From the NCBI RefSeq assembly GCF_018531445.1, contig NZ_JAHDTH010000002.1, positions 1-64,000 on the forward strand: DNA of 64,000 nt, in the 5' to 3' direction. Within the stretch, counting starts at the first letter, position 1. Each line of letters opens with the position of its first letter. Under the pieces are notes generated by a model. The model was not told the DNA's origin. It ran no database searches and worked only from the letters and a program-made list of their open reading frames with translations. Of the stretch, positions 51,133-60,184 are shown in pieces. Position numbers and translations under genes: made by a program. The stretch is from Pseudonocardia lacus (GTDB taxonomy: Bacteria > Actinomycetota > Actinomycetes > Mycobacteriales > Pseudonocardiaceae).

Positions 51133-52005
51133 CTACATCTCCTCGGCCGCCGGGATGACGTCCTTGCCGATGCGCTCCAGCACGCCGGGCTCCCACACGC
51201 GGGGCACCCAGCCGTGTGCCTCCTGCACACCGAGGCCGGCCATGGCCTGCAGCGAGGACAGCAGCTCGTCGGTCTTCTCGCCGTTCCCGCCGAGGTCGAG
51301 GGGGACCATGACGGTCTTCTCGATCTCGTCGTAGTCGCGGCCGACGGCCTCGCAGTGCCCGCGCAGGATGTCGAGCTTGCGCTCCAGGTCGGGTCCGCCG
51401 AACAGGTTGCACGCCTGGGCGTACTGGGCCACCAGCCGCAGCGTCTTCTTCTCCCCGCCGCCGCCGATCAGGATCGGCGGGTGCGGGCGCTGCAGCGTCT
51501 GCGGGACGTTGAGCGTGCGGTCGAGCTTGTAGTGCTGCCCGACGTAGGGGCCGTCGTCCTCGCTCCACATCTGCAGGCAGATCTGCAGCGTCTCCTCCAG
51601 GCGCTCGAAGCGCTCCTTCGTCGACGGGAAGGGCAGGCCGAGGCCGCGGGCCTCGTCGCCGTTCCACGCCGCCCCGATGCCGAGCCACGCGCGCCCCTTG
51701 GACAGCACGTCCAGGGTGCTGACGAGCTTGGCGAGCATGCCGGGCTCGCGGTAGGTCACCGCGGTGACCCAGGCCAGCAGCTCGACCTTCGAGGTCCGCG
51801 CGGCGAGGTAGCCGAGCGCGGTGTAGGCCTCGAGCATGTCGTGCTCGGGCGGGCCGAGCACGCCGATCTGCCAGACGTGGTCCATCACGCTGATCCGCGC
51901 GAACCCGACCTCCTCGGCCGTGCTCGCGATGCGGGCCAGGTCGTCGGCCAGGCCCGCCGGCCCGGCCGGGTAGGTGAAGTCCGCGATGTGCAGGCCGATC
52001 TTCAC
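51133..52005 (-). CDS. LLM-class F420-dependent oxidoreductase
   Basis: 290 aa from GTG 52005 with GAGGAGA at 9-10 bases. 'GLHIADFTYPAGPAGLADDL', 'VGFARISVMDHVWQIG', 'TAVTYREPGMLAKLVSTLDV', 'GRAWLGIGAAWNGDEARGLG', 'PHPPILIGGGGEKKTLRLVA' identify an LLM protein of the TIGR03560-like F420-dependent group. Substrate unknown. Confidence 0.92.
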   Translation of the reverse strand: MKIGLHIADFTYPAGPAGLADDLARIASTAEEVGFARISVMDHVWQIGVLGPPEHDMLEAYTALGYLAARTSKVELLAWVTAVTYREPGMLAKLVSTLDVLSKGRAWLGIGAAWNGDEARGLGLPFPSTKERFERLEETLQICLQMWSEDDGPYVGQHYKLDRTLNVPQTLQRPHPPILIGGGGEKKTLRLVAQYAQACNLFGGPDLERKLDILRGHCEAVGRDYDEIEKTVMVPLDLGGNGEKTDELLSSLQAMAGLGVQEAHGWVPRVWEPGVLERIGKDVIPAAEEM

Positions 52006-52144
52006 TGTGCGTCTCCTCGCTGGGCGTCCGTGCCGGGGACGTCGCGACGGCGCCCCCGAGACCGACCCTACGCCTTCCGGAGGCGGCTCCGCATAGCCCT
52101 CACGCACTCTGGCAGCGCCGGCCGGAACGTGCTAGGCGAGGACG

Positions 52145-52513
52145 TCACAGCGGGTACGGGCCGAACCGCAGCACGGCCACGACGAGCGCCAGCACCCCGA
52201 GCACCAGCGGCGGCACCGGCGTCTCCTTGCGCCGGACGTGCACCACCGCGGCGGCGACCATCACCAGCGCCAGCCCGACCGCGGCCAGGGGCACCAGCAC
52301 CGGGGCGATGCCGGTCAGGGCCGGCAGGACCAGTCCGAGCGCCCCCACCACCTCCAGCGCCCCGATGCCCTTGACGGCGCCGTCGGAGAAGTCGTCGGCC
52401 CACGCCATCCCGGACGACACCAGCGCCGGGCGCGGCCGGAGCAGCTTCATCAGCCCGGCCCCCAGGAACGCCAGCGCGGCCAGGACCTGCAGCACCCACA
52501 CCACGATCTCCAC
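52145..52513 (-). CDS. DoxX-family membrane protein
   Basis: 122 aa, four hydrophobic segments. 'VVWVLQVLAALAFLGAGLMK', 'GAVKGIGALEVVGALGLVLP', 'VPPLVLGVLALVVAVLRFGP'. GTG 52513 follows GGAGGGTGG. DoxX-like proteins are often linked to thiol and redox stress; this one has no Cys, so a role cannot be read. Confidence 0.87.
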   Translation of the reverse strand: MEIVVWVLQVLAALAFLGAGLMKLLRPRPALVSSGMAWADDFSDGAVKGIGALEVVGALGLVLPALTGIAPVLVPLAAVGLALVMVAAAVVHVRRKETPVPPLVLGVLALVVAVLRFGPYPL

Positions 52514-52679
52514 GGCACCACCCTCCGCCAGAAAATGAAGCCTCAACAATCTAGCTCTCAGAACATCCACGGCGGGGGTTCGACACCTGACCGTGACGTG
52601 AGTCGATCTCGGCCACGGCGGCGGGCAGGATGGGACGACCGCCGACGGCCGGTGGCAACGGCGGCGCACCGGAGGCAGC

Positions 52680-53525
52680 GTGCTCGCGATCCTGCTCGCG
52701 CTGGGCACGGCGCTCGGGTACGGCGTCGCGAACTACCTCGCCCCCGTGCTGGGCCGGCGGATGCCGCTGGCCACCGTGCTGCTGGGCAGCCAGCTCGCCG
52801 GGCTCGTCGTCTCGGTGCTGGTCACCGTGGGCGCCGACGTCACGATGGATGCCTCCGGGCTGGCGTTCGCGCTGGCCGCGGGGGTCGCCAACGCCGGGGC
52901 GCTGGCGTGCTTCTACCGGGCGGGGCGCACGGGCAACCTGAGCGTCCTCTCGCCGATCACGTCCAGCGGCGCGATCGTGCCCGTGCTCGTCGGCCTGGCC
53001 ACCGGCGACCGCCCCGGCGTCGTCCAACTGCTGGGCATCCCGGTCGTGCTGACCGGCATCGCGCTCGCCGCCCGGCGCCCGGCCCCGGTGGCCGGACCGG
53101 GCACGACCGCCGCCCCGTCGCGCGGCCTGGGCTGGGCGCTGCTCGCGGCGCTGCTGTTCGGCGCCTTCCTGACCACCTACGCCGAGGCGGCGGCCGACTC
53201 CTCCCCCGGCGCACTGCTCTGGTCGCGGATCGCGCTGCTGACCAGCACGGCCGTGGGCGTGCTCGTGCTGCACGCCCCGGTCCGGGTGCGCCCGCGCGAC
53301 GGCGCGCTCACCGCGGTCCCCGGCCTGCTGCTGGCCCTGGGCACGTTCGCGTTCGGCGAGGCCACCCGGGTCGGGCTGCTCAGCGTCGTCTCGGTGATCG
53401 CCACCCTGAACCCGGTGGTCACCGTCGGGCTGGCCTTCCTGCTGCTGCACGAGCGCCCGAGCCGCGTGCAGCGCGTCGGCGCCGGCCTCGCGCTGGCCGG
53501 CATCGCCCTGCTGGCGGCCGGCTAG
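52680..53525 (+). CDS. EamA/DMT-family transporter
   Basis: 281 aa, ten hydrophobic segments in two EamA halves: 'LALGTALGYGVANYLAPVLG', 'VANAGALACFYRAGRTGNLS', then 'LGWALLAALLFGAFLTTYAE' and 'VVTVGLAFLLLHERPSRVQR'. GTG start. Probable efflux of small metabolites. The stop is 1 base from the convergent SCO1664-like stop. Confidence 0.9.
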   Translation: MLAILLALGTALGYGVANYLAPVLGRRMPLATVLLGSQLAGLVVSVLVTVGADVTMDASGLAFALAAGVANAGALACFYRAGRTGNLSVLSPITSSGAIVPVLVGLATGDRPGVVQLLGIPVVLTGIALAARRPAPVAGPGTTAAPSRGLGWALLAALLFGAFLTTYAEAAADSSPGALLWSRIALLTSTAVGVLVLHAPVRVRPRDGALTAVPGLLLALGTFAFGEATRVGLLSVVSVIATLNPVVTVGLAFLLLHERPSRVQRVGAGLALAGIALLAAG

Positions 53526-53526
53526 C

Positions 53527-54318
53527 TCAGAAGGCGGGCCACGGGATGGCCGGCCCGCCCCCGGACGGCCCCGGGTAGCAGGGGTCGGCCAGAAACCGGT
53601 CGAGCCGGGTGGTCAGCGTCCGCACCTCGCGGCGGGTGACGTGCTCGGCGAGCGCGTCGCGCAGGCCGCCGTCCAGGTCGGTGCGCAGGCGCTTGAGGGC
53701 GTCGACGACGTCCTCGGGCAGCGGCCGCCCGACCCAGCCCCACAGCACCGTGCGCAGCTTGTGCTCCGAGTGCAGGCAGAGCCCGTGGTCGACACCGTAG
53801 ACGTGGCCGTCGACCCCGGCGAGCACGTGGCCGCCCTTGCGGTCGGCGTTGTTGGCCACCACGTCGAACGCGGCCATCATCTGCAGCGCGGGCACGTCGG
53901 CGTGCGCCAGGATCGCGGGCTCGCCCCGGTCGCCGCGGGCGCGCAGCACGCCCAGCCAGCCGGAGGGCACCTCGCTGGGGGCGCAGACGTCGACCAGCTC
54001 GTCGTCGCCGGTGTCGACCCAGACCTGCACCATCCCCGGGCCGAAGGGCCCGTCGCGCAGGACCGTGTGCGGCACGACGTGGAAGCCGCCCGCCTCGGAG
54101 ATCAGGAACGCGGCGACCTCGCGGCCGGCGAGGGTGCCGTCCGGGAAGTCCCAGAGCGGGCGCTCACCGCGCACCGGCTTGTAGACGCACTGCAGCTCGA
54201 CGCCGTCGAGCGCGACGGTGCCGAACAGCGTGGCGTTCGAGGCGTCGACCAGCCGCCCGGTGATCTCCATGCGACCGTGCCGCAGGACGGCGGGAACGGC
54301 CGGGTCGCGAGGCTGCAC
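53527..54318 (-). CDS. SCO1664-like protein (PI3/4-kinase-like fold)
   Basis: 263 aa, GTG start. 'VYKPVRGERPLWDFPDGTLA', 'REVAAFLISEAGGFHVVPHT', kinase-like 'MAAFDVVANNADRKGGHVLA' and 'VYGVDHGLCLHSEHKLRTVL', with the N-x-D-R and DHG residues of the lipid-kinase-like fold. It belongs to a conserved actinobacterial set with DUF3090 and a histidine phosphatase, which in mycobacteria and streptomycetes lies near mshC. Function unknown. Confidence 0.9.
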   Translation of the reverse strand: MQPRDPAVPAVLRHGRMEITGRLVDASNATLFGTVALDGVELQCVYKPVRGERPLWDFPDGTLAGREVAAFLISEAGGFHVVPHTVLRDGPFGPGMVQVWVDTGDDELVDVCAPSEVPSGWLGVLRARGDRGEPAILAHADVPALQMMAAFDVVANNADRKGGHVLAGVDGHVYGVDHGLCLHSEHKLRTVLWGWVGRPLPEDVVDALKRLRTDLDGGLRDALAEHVTRREVRTLTTRLDRFLADPCYPGPSGGGPAIPWPAF

Positions 54319-54327
54319 GTGGTGGGA

Positions 54328-54894
54328 TCAGTCGGCGATGGGGGACCGCTGGTGGTACCCGTTGAGCCGGACGCAGACGTGGCCGCTCGCCTCGAGGGGC
54401 TCGGCGCACAGCGGGCAGGGCGGGCGGCCGGCGGAGACGACGCGCTCGGCGCGGTCGGCGAACTCGCGGGCCTGCACCGGGGACAGGAACACGCGCAGCG
54501 CGTCCGGGCCCTCCTCGGTGTCGTCGAGGACGACGGACTCGTCGACCTCCTCCTCGGTCACCGCGAGCAGTTCGACGACGATCGACTGCGAGTCGGCGTC
54601 CCAGCCCAGACCCATGGTGCCGACGCGGAACTCCTCCTCCAGCGGCACGGCCAGCGGGTCGAGGTCGGTACCCGGGGACTGCTCGGCCTCGTCGGGCCCG
54701 AACCGGCGCGCGACCTCCTCCAGCAGCGCGGCCATGCGCTCGGCGAGCACCGAGACCTGCTGCTTCTCCAGCAGGACGCTGATCGTGCGGGCCTGCTCGA
54801 CCGCCTGCAGGTAGAAGGAGCGGTCTCCGGGCTCGCCGACGGTGCCGGCGACGAAGCGCTCGGGGCGGCGGAAGACGTGAATGACGCGTGACAT
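54328..54894 (-). CDS. DUF3090 family protein
   Basis: 188 aa. 'VIHVFRRPERFVAGTVGEPG', 'FYLQAVEQARTISVLLEKQQ', 'RVGTMGLGWDADSQSIVVEL', 'LSPVQAREFADRAERVV' and a zinc-finger-like end 'RPPCPLCAEPLEASGHVCVR'. Always found beside the SCO1664-like and phosphomutase-like genes; 9 bases separate it from the former. Function unknown. Confidence 0.93.
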   Translation of the reverse strand: MSRVIHVFRRPERFVAGTVGEPGDRSFYLQAVEQARTISVLLEKQQVSVLAERMAALLEEVARRFGPDEAEQSPGTDLDPLAVPLEEEFRVGTMGLGWDADSQSIVVELLAVTEEEVDESVVLDDTEEGPDALRVFLSPVQAREFADRAERVVSAGRPPCPLCAEPLEASGHVCVRLNGYHQRSPIAD

Positions 54895-54950
54895 GACCCC
54901 ATCGAGAGTAGACCGCTCCGGCGCGGCTGGCACACCGGATGCGTGCTCAA

Positions 54951-55661
54951 CTACGTGGTGCCGCCCACGACGGCGTCCGACGACGGCGCCGCGTCGGTCA
55001 CCTCCTCGCCCTCCACCTTCTTCGGCGGCGGCGGGATCAGCCCGGCGACGTCGCCGCCGACGTCGTTGACCCTGGCCACGAACGGCCGGGTCTCGGTGTA
55101 GCTGACGACGCTGATCGAGCAGGTGTCGATCATGATCCGCTGGAAGTTGTCCAGGTGGGTGGCCAGGGCGTCGGCCACCAGCGCCTTGATCAGGTCGCCG
55201 TGGCTGCAGGCCAGCCAGACCGCGTGCGGCCCGTGCTCGGCGGCCACCTCGGCGTCGTGCCTGCGGACCGCCGCGACCGCGCGGGCCTGCATGGCGGCCA
55301 GTCCTTCACCGTCGGGGAACACCGCGGCCGACGGGTGGGCCTGCACGACCTTCCACAGCGGCTCCTTGACCAGGGTCTTCAGCTCGCCCCCGGTCCAGGA
55401 GCCGTAGTCGACCTCGGCGAGGCCGGGCTCGGTGACGGGGGTGATCTCGCGCGCCGCGGCCAGCGGCGCGACCGTCTGCTCGCACCGCGTCATCGGCGAG
55501 CAGACGATCCGGGCCAGCGGGACGCCCTCCAGCCGCCCGACCACCTTCTCGGCCTGCGCGCGGCCGGTGTCGTCGAGCTCGACGCCCGGGCTGCGCCCGG
55601 CGAGCACGCCGGCGACGTTGGCCGAGGACCGGCCGTGGCGGAGCAGGATGACAGTGGGCAC
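54951..55661 (-). CDS. Histidine-phosphatase-family protein (MSMEG_4193-like)
   Basis: 236 aa, GTG start. Catalytic RHG in 'VILLRHGRSSANVAGVLAGR'; second His in 'VWLACSHGDLIKALVADALA'; Glu in 'GLAEVDYGSWTGGELKTL'. This is the putative phosphomutase of the conserved DUF3090/SCO1664 set. The C-terminus is Pro/Lys/acidic-rich. Substrate unknown. Confidence 0.92.
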   Translation of the reverse strand: MPTVILLRHGRSSANVAGVLAGRSPGVELDDTGRAQAEKVVGRLEGVPLARIVCSPMTRCEQTVAPLAAAREITPVTEPGLAEVDYGSWTGGELKTLVKEPLWKVVQAHPSAAVFPDGEGLAAMQARAVAAVRRHDAEVAAEHGPHAVWLACSHGDLIKALVADALATHLDNFQRIMIDTCSISVVSYTETRPFVARVNDVGGDVAGLIPPPPKKVEGEEVTDAAPSSDAVVGGTT

Positions 55662-55688
55662 GGTGTCCGAGCCTACGTGCGCCGGGCG

Positions 55689-56516
55689 TCAGATCGCGGC
55701 GAGCCAGCCCTGGCTCAGCGCGAGGAACAGCACCGCGCCCAGGACCACCCGGTACCAGACGAACAGGTAGACGCTGTGCCGCTCGACGTAGCGCAGCAGC
55801 CAGGCGATGGAGGCGTAGCCCAGCACGAACGCGATGACCGTGGCCACGGTCATCTGCAGGCCGGTCGGGCCGGCGCTCTCGGCGGCGAATACGTCCGGGA
55901 TCTGGAAGATGCCCGAGGCCACGACCGCGGGGATGGCCAGCAGGAACGAGTAGCGCACGATTGCCGGGCGGGTCATGCCGAGGAAGAGCCCCGCGGTGAT
56001 GGTGCCCCCGGACCGCGACACCCCGGGGACCAGCGCCATCGCCTGGGCGAAGCCCAGCACCACGCCGTCGACGGGGCGGATCTGGTTGAGCTCGATGCGC
56101 TGGCGGCCGAGGTACTCCGCGAGCCCCAGCAGCAGGCCGAAGACGATGAGCGTGGTGGCGATCAGCCAGAGGTTGCGGGCGACGGTCTGGATCTGGTCCT
56201 CGAACAGCACCCCGAGCACGCCGATCGGGATCGTGCCGACGATCACCAGCCAGGCGACGCGGTAGTCGTCGGTGCGCCGGACGCTGGCGTCGGTGAAGCC
56301 GCGGAACCAGGTGGCCAGCAGCCGCCAGATGTCCTTGGCGAAGAACACCAGCACCGCGGCCTCGGTGCCCAGCTGGGTGACCGCGGTGAACGCGGCCCCC
56401 GGGTCGTTGCCGAAGAAGACGGCGGAGGTGATCCGCATGTGCGCCGATGAGGAGATGGGCAGGAACTCCGTCAGTCCCTGCACGATCCCGAGAACGATCA
56501 CTTCCAGCCAACCCAC
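55689..56516 (-). CDS. uppP: Undecaprenyl-diphosphatase
   Basis: 275 aa from GTG 56516. BacA/UppP hallmarks: '[20 protein letters not shown]' and '[20 protein letters not shown]' with Ser/Arg catalytic residues; eight hydrophobic segments. It recycles undecaprenyl pyrophosphate for cell-wall synthesis and gives bacitracin tolerance. The aldo/keto reductase diverges 49 bases away. Confidence 0.96.
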   Translation of the reverse strand: MGWLEVIVLGIVQGLTEFLPISSSAHMRITSAVFFGNDPGAAFTAVTQLGTEAAVLVFFAKDIWRLLATWFRGFTDASVRRTDDYRVAWLVIVGTIPIGVLGVLFEDQIQTVARNLWLIATTLIVFGLLLGLAEYLGRQRIELNQIRPVDGVVLGFAQAMALVPGVSRSGGTITAGLFLGMTRPAIVRYSFLLAIPAVVASGIFQIPDVFAAESAGPTGLQMTVATVIAFVLGYASIAWLLRYVERHSVYLFVWYRVVLGAVLFLALSQGWLAAI

Positions 56517-56565
56517 CGGGGGACCGTACCGGGGCCCCGCGGGCGGCTGCGCATAGGCTCCCGCC

Positions 56566-57525
56566 GTGCTTCGCCGACGGGTCGGGACCAGCGGACTGGC
56601 CGTGTCCCGCCTCGGCCTCGGCACGCTGACCTGGGGAAACTGCGCGGACATCGAGTCGGCGACGGCCCAGCTCGCGACCTTCGTCGACGCCGGCGGCTCG
56701 CTCGTGGAGACCTGCGACGGCTACACCGGCGGCGAATCGCAGCGGATGCTCGGCGACGCCATCGCGAAGCTCTCGGTCGGCGGGATGCGCCGCGAGCAGC
56801 TGGTACTAGCGGGGCGCACGGACGTGCCGCCGGGCGGCCTGTCCCGCGGCGCGCTGCTGGCCGCGCTGGACACCTCACTGGCCCGGCTCGGCACCGACCA
56901 CCTGGACCTGTGGCAGCTGCCCTTCCCCGGCAGCGCCGACCCGGGCGGGCTGGACGAGGCCCTCACCGCCGTGCAGGTGGCGGTGCTGTCCGGCCGGGTG
57001 CGCTACGCCGGGCTGGTCGGGCCGCGCGGCTGGCAGCTGGCCACGGCGGTGGAACGCGCCCGCGGCATGGGCCAGGCGGTCGTGCCGGTGTCGGCGCAGG
57101 TGGAGTACTCGCTGCTGGTGCGGGCGGTCGAGGGCGAACTGCTGGCGGCGGCCGGGCACCACGGCGTCGGGCTGCTGGCCTGGGCTCCGCTCGGGCGCGG
57201 GGTGCTGACCGGCAAGTACACCGACGGCACCCCCGTCGACTCGCGCGGCGCCTCCCGCGCCCTGGCCCGCTACGTCGAGGCCCGCCGCACCGGCCCCGCC
57301 GCCCGGATCGTGCCGGCGGTGCTGACCGCAGCCGACGGCCTGGGCACCTCGCCGCTGGCGGTGGCGCTGGCCTGGGCGCGCGACCGCCCCGGCGTGGCGG
57401 CCACGATCGTCGGCGCCCGCGACCGGGCCCAGCTGGCCGCGGCCCTGGCCTCCGACACGCTCACGCTGCCCGACGAGATCCGCGCCGCGCTCGACGACGT
57501 CAGCCGCCCGCACCCGCCAGCCTGA
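56566..57525 (+). CDS. Aldo/keto reductase
   Basis: 319 aa, GTG start. '[14 protein letters not shown]', '[20 protein letters not shown]', '[20 protein letters not shown]', '[20 protein letters not shown]', '[20 protein letters not shown]'. In the catalytic tetrad the usual D-T-A-x-x-Y is 'ETCDGY', and the His position reads 'LWQLP', so catalytic residues are partly replaced. Confidence 0.88.
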   Translation: MLRRRVGTSGLAVSRLGLGTLTWGNCADIESATAQLATFVDAGGSLVETCDGYTGGESQRMLGDAIAKLSVGGMRREQLVLAGRTDVPPGGLSRGALLAALDTSLARLGTDHLDLWQLPFPGSADPGGLDEALTAVQVAVLSGRVRYAGLVGPRGWQLATAVERARGMGQAVVPVSAQVEYSLLVRAVEGELLAAAGHHGVGLLAWAPLGRGVLTGKYTDGTPVDSRGASRALARYVEARRTGPAARIVPAVLTAADGLGTSPLAVALAWARDRPGVAATIVGARDRAQLAAALASDTLTLPDEIRAALDDVSRPHPPA

Positions 57526-57681
57526 GCGCGTCGCCGGGCCCTCGTCGGCGGCGCGCGGCGAATCTGGTCGACGGCCCGAACCGGGCATATGGTGGTGCCT
57601 TCACCCGGGGTTTCATCGGGTCGCCGGTGACCGGGCGCACCGGCGCGACGGCTCCGGGACGAGCTGGTGGGAGGTGAGCCG

Positions 57682-57936
57682 GTGGCACGAGGCGGTCAGA
57701 CCGGCGACGTGGACGCGGGTGACGGCGAGGGGAATACGACCGACGGCTGGGAGTACCGGCCGGTCCAGCTGCCCGGGGACGTGTCCCGGATGACGGCGGC
57801 GGTCCGGCTGGCCATCCAGGCCGAGTTCGGCGGCTGGGAGCTCTCCCGGGTGCGGCTCTACCCGGGCGGCGTGCGCAAGGTGTGGCTGCGCCGCAGGCGC
57901 CGCCCGTCGTCGTTGATGGCCGAGCCGACCATCTGA
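57682..57936 (+). CDS. DUF5703-family protein
   Basis: 84 aa from GTG 57682 with GGGAGGTGA upstream. 'GWEYRPVQLPGDVSRMTAAV', 'RLAIQAEFGGWELSRVRLYP', 'GGVRKVWLRRRRRP' are the DUF5703 core; the N-terminus is a Gly/Asp-rich linker. Function unknown; regularly found near uppP/aldo-keto reductase genes in actinobacteria. Confidence 0.85.
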   Translation: MARGGQTGDVDAGDGEGNTTDGWEYRPVQLPGDVSRMTAAVRLAIQAEFGGWELSRVRLYPGGVRKVWLRRRRRPSSLMAEPTI

Positions 57937-57957
57937 GCCGCCGGCCACCCGGACCCG

Positions 57958-58728
57958 TCAGACGTCCTCGCCGGCCCCCGCCGGCGGGGCCTGGTGGTTG
58001 CCCGGCCCCGGCACGCCGCGGAACCCGTACGGACCGGGCTCGCGGCCGGGCTGGACGTACCAGCACTCCCCCGGCTGCCCCCGCTCCAGGATCGCGGCCA
58101 CCGCGTTCGCCACGTCCTCCGCGCTGAGCAGCGGGAACCCGGCGAACCGGTCCTTGGCCGCGGCGATCAGCGGGGTGTCGGCGAAGCCGGGGCACACGGC
58201 GTTCACCCGGATGCCCTCCGGGGCCAGCGGGCCCGCGGCGGCGCGCACGTAGCCGACGACCGCGTGCTTGGTCAGCGTGTAGAGCGTGTTCCCCGGGATC
58301 GGCACCAGCCCGGCCAGCGAGGCCGTGGCCACGATCGACCCGCCGCCGGCCCGGCGCAGCGCCGGCACCGCGGCGTTCACCCCGAACACCACGTGGTCGA
58401 CGTTGACGCCGACGATCTTGCGGTAGCCCTCGACGTCGAGATCCTCGATGCCCGATTGGCCGGCGGTGATCCCGGCGTTGAGGTGCACGACGTCGAGCCG
58501 GCCGAAGTGCTCCTCGACCTGCCCGACGATGGTGGCCATGGCGTCGACGGCGCTGACGTCGCCGCCGATGGCCAGTCCGCCGACCTCGTCGGCGACCGTC
58601 TTGGCGCCGGCCTCGTCGAGGTCGACGACCGCGACCCGGGCCCCCGCCCCGGCCAGCAGCCGGGACGTCGCCGCCCCGATCCCGGACGCTCCCCCGGTGA
58701 CCAGGGCGACCTTGTTCGACAGGTCCAT
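57958..58728 (-). CDS. Short-chain dehydrogenase/reductase
   Basis: 256 aa. Cofactor motif 'VALVTGGASGIGAATSRLLA' (TGxxxGxG), 'NAGI', catalytic Ser in 'IVATASLAG', Tyr and Lys in 'NTLYTLTKHAVVG'; Asp after strand 2 ('VAVVDLDE') favours NAD(H). GGAGGA precedes the ATG. The C-terminus is Pro/Gly-rich. Substrate unknown. Confidence 0.93.
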   Translation of the reverse strand: MDLSNKVALVTGGASGIGAATSRLLAGAGARVAVVDLDEAGAKTVADEVGGLAIGGDVSAVDAMATIVGQVEEHFGRLDVVHLNAGITAGQSGIEDLDVEGYRKIVGVNVDHVVFGVNAAVPALRRAGGGSIVATASLAGLVPIPGNTLYTLTKHAVVGYVRAAAGPLAPEGIRVNAVCPGFADTPLIAAAKDRFAGFPLLSAEDVANAVAAILERGQPGECWYVQPGREPGPYGFRGVPGPGNHQAPPAGAGEDV

Positions 58729-58744
58729 GCGGGTGTTCCTCCTC

Positions 58745-58776
58745 GACGAGGTACTGCGGTGACGAGGTACTGCGGT
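58745..58776. repeat. Exact 16-bp tandem duplication
   Basis: GACGAGGTACTGCGGT occurs twice without a gap (58745-58760, 58761-58776) between the M20 peptidase stop and the SDR start, both on the minus strand. A recent slippage product; the first base of the peptidase stop codon complement falls in the second unit. Confidence 0.9.
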
Positions 58777-60110
58777 CAGGACGAGCGCAGGAAGCGGTCG
58801 AGCACGCGGGCGCCGAACTTCAGCGCGTCCACCGGCACCCGCTCGTCGATGCCGTGGAACAGCGAGGCGAAGTCCAGGTCGGGCGGCAGCCGCAGCGGGG
58901 AGAACCCGAAGCAGCGCATGCCCAGGGTGGAGAAGGCCTTGGCGTCGGTGCCGCCGGAGAGCATGTAGGGCGCGGTGTGCGAGCCCGGGTCCTCGGCCTG
59001 CAGCGCGGCCACCATCGCGTCCACCAGCGGCCCCGAGAAGTCGGTCTCCACCGGCGGCAGGTCGGTCACCCACTCGCGGGTGACGTCCGGCCCGAGCAGC
59101 TCGTCGACCTCCCGCAGGAACGCCTCCTGGCGCCCGGGCAGCACCCGGCAGTCGACCACGGCCTCGGCCGAGGACGGGATCACGTTGGCCTTGTAGCCGG
59201 CGCTGAGCATCGTCGGGTTCGCCGTGTCGCGGATGGTGGCGCCGACGATCCGCGACAGCGGGCCCAGCTTGGCCAGCGAGCCCTCCAGGTCGTCCTCGGG
59301 GAACTCCAGCCCGGTCAGCTCGGTCATCCGCTCCAGGAAGGCGCGCACGGTGTCGTGCAGGGTGAGCGGGAAGGTGTGGTTGCCCAGCCGGGCGACCGCC
59401 TCGGCGACCTTGGTGACCGCGTTGTCGTCGTGCAGGAACGAGCCGTGGCCCGGGCGCCCGCGGGCGCGCAGCCGCATCCAGGCGATGCCCTTCTCGGCCG
59501 ACTCGATGAGGTAGACGCGCTTGTCCTCGGCGAGGGTCAGCGAGAACCCGCCGACCTCCCCGACCGCCTCCGTGCACCCGGTGAACAGGTCGGGCCGGTT
59601 CTCCACCAGCCACTGCGCCCCGTACTTGCCGCCGGCCTCCTCGTCGGCCAGGAACGCGAACACGAGGTCGCGGGGCGGGACGGTCCCGTCGCGCCGGTAC
59701 TGGCGGGCGATGGCGATCATCATCGCCACCATGTCCTTCATGTCGACCGCGCCGCGGCCCCACACGTAGCCGTCCTGCACGGCCCCGGAGAACGGGTGCA
59801 CCGACCACTCGCTCGGCTCGGCCGGGACGACGTCGAGGTGGCCGTGCACGAGGAGCGCGTCGCGCGAGGGGTCGGCGCCCGGGATGCGGATGAACACGTT
59901 CTCCCGCTTCGGCGCCCCCGACTCGACCCGCTCGACCTCGTAGCCCACCTCGGTCAGCTGCGCGGCGACCCACTCGGCCGCCTCGGCCTCCCCCACCCAC
60001 GTCTCGGGGTCGGCGGTGTTGGTCGTGTCGATCTGGATCAGCTCGGAGCACAGCCGGACGACCTCGTCCTCGGCCGCGGTGCCCTGTCCTCCCGAAGCGT
60101 CCCCAGTCAT
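58776..60110 (-). CDS. M20-family metallopeptidase
   Basis: 444 aa. Metal and catalytic residues: 'LLVHGHLDVVPAEPSEW', 'YVWGRGAVDMKDMVAMMIAI', 'LVFAFLADEEAGGKYGAQWL', 'YMLSGGTDAKAFSTLGMRCF'. Typical of the M20/M25/M40 dipeptidase/acylase group annotated in actinobacteria. Two zinc ions are expected; substrate likely an N-acyl amino acid or dipeptide. Confidence 0.94.
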   Translation of the reverse strand: MTGDASGGQGTAAEDEVVRLCSELIQIDTTNTADPETWVGEAEAAEWVAAQLTEVGYEVERVESGAPKRENVFIRIPGADPSRDALLVHGHLDVVPAEPSEWSVHPFSGAVQDGYVWGRGAVDMKDMVAMMIAIARQYRRDGTVPPRDLVFAFLADEEAGGKYGAQWLVENRPDLFTGCTEAVGEVGGFSLTLAEDKRVYLIESAEKGIAWMRLRARGRPGHGSFLHDDNAVTKVAEAVARLGNHTFPLTLHDTVRAFLERMTELTGLEFPEDDLEGSLAKLGPLSRIVGATIRDTANPTMLSAGYKANVIPSSAEAVVDCRVLPGRQEAFLREVDELLGPDVTREWVTDLPPVETDFSGPLVDAMVAALQAEDPGSHTAPYMLSGGTDAKAFSTLGMRCFGFSPLRLPPDLDFASLFHGIDERVPVDALKFGARVLDRFLRSS

Positions 60111-60184
60111 GCGGATCTTCCTACCACCGGCACGGCGGGCGCGGGGATCTCACGAGCCCGCGCCCGGGGTGACGTCGACCGCCC

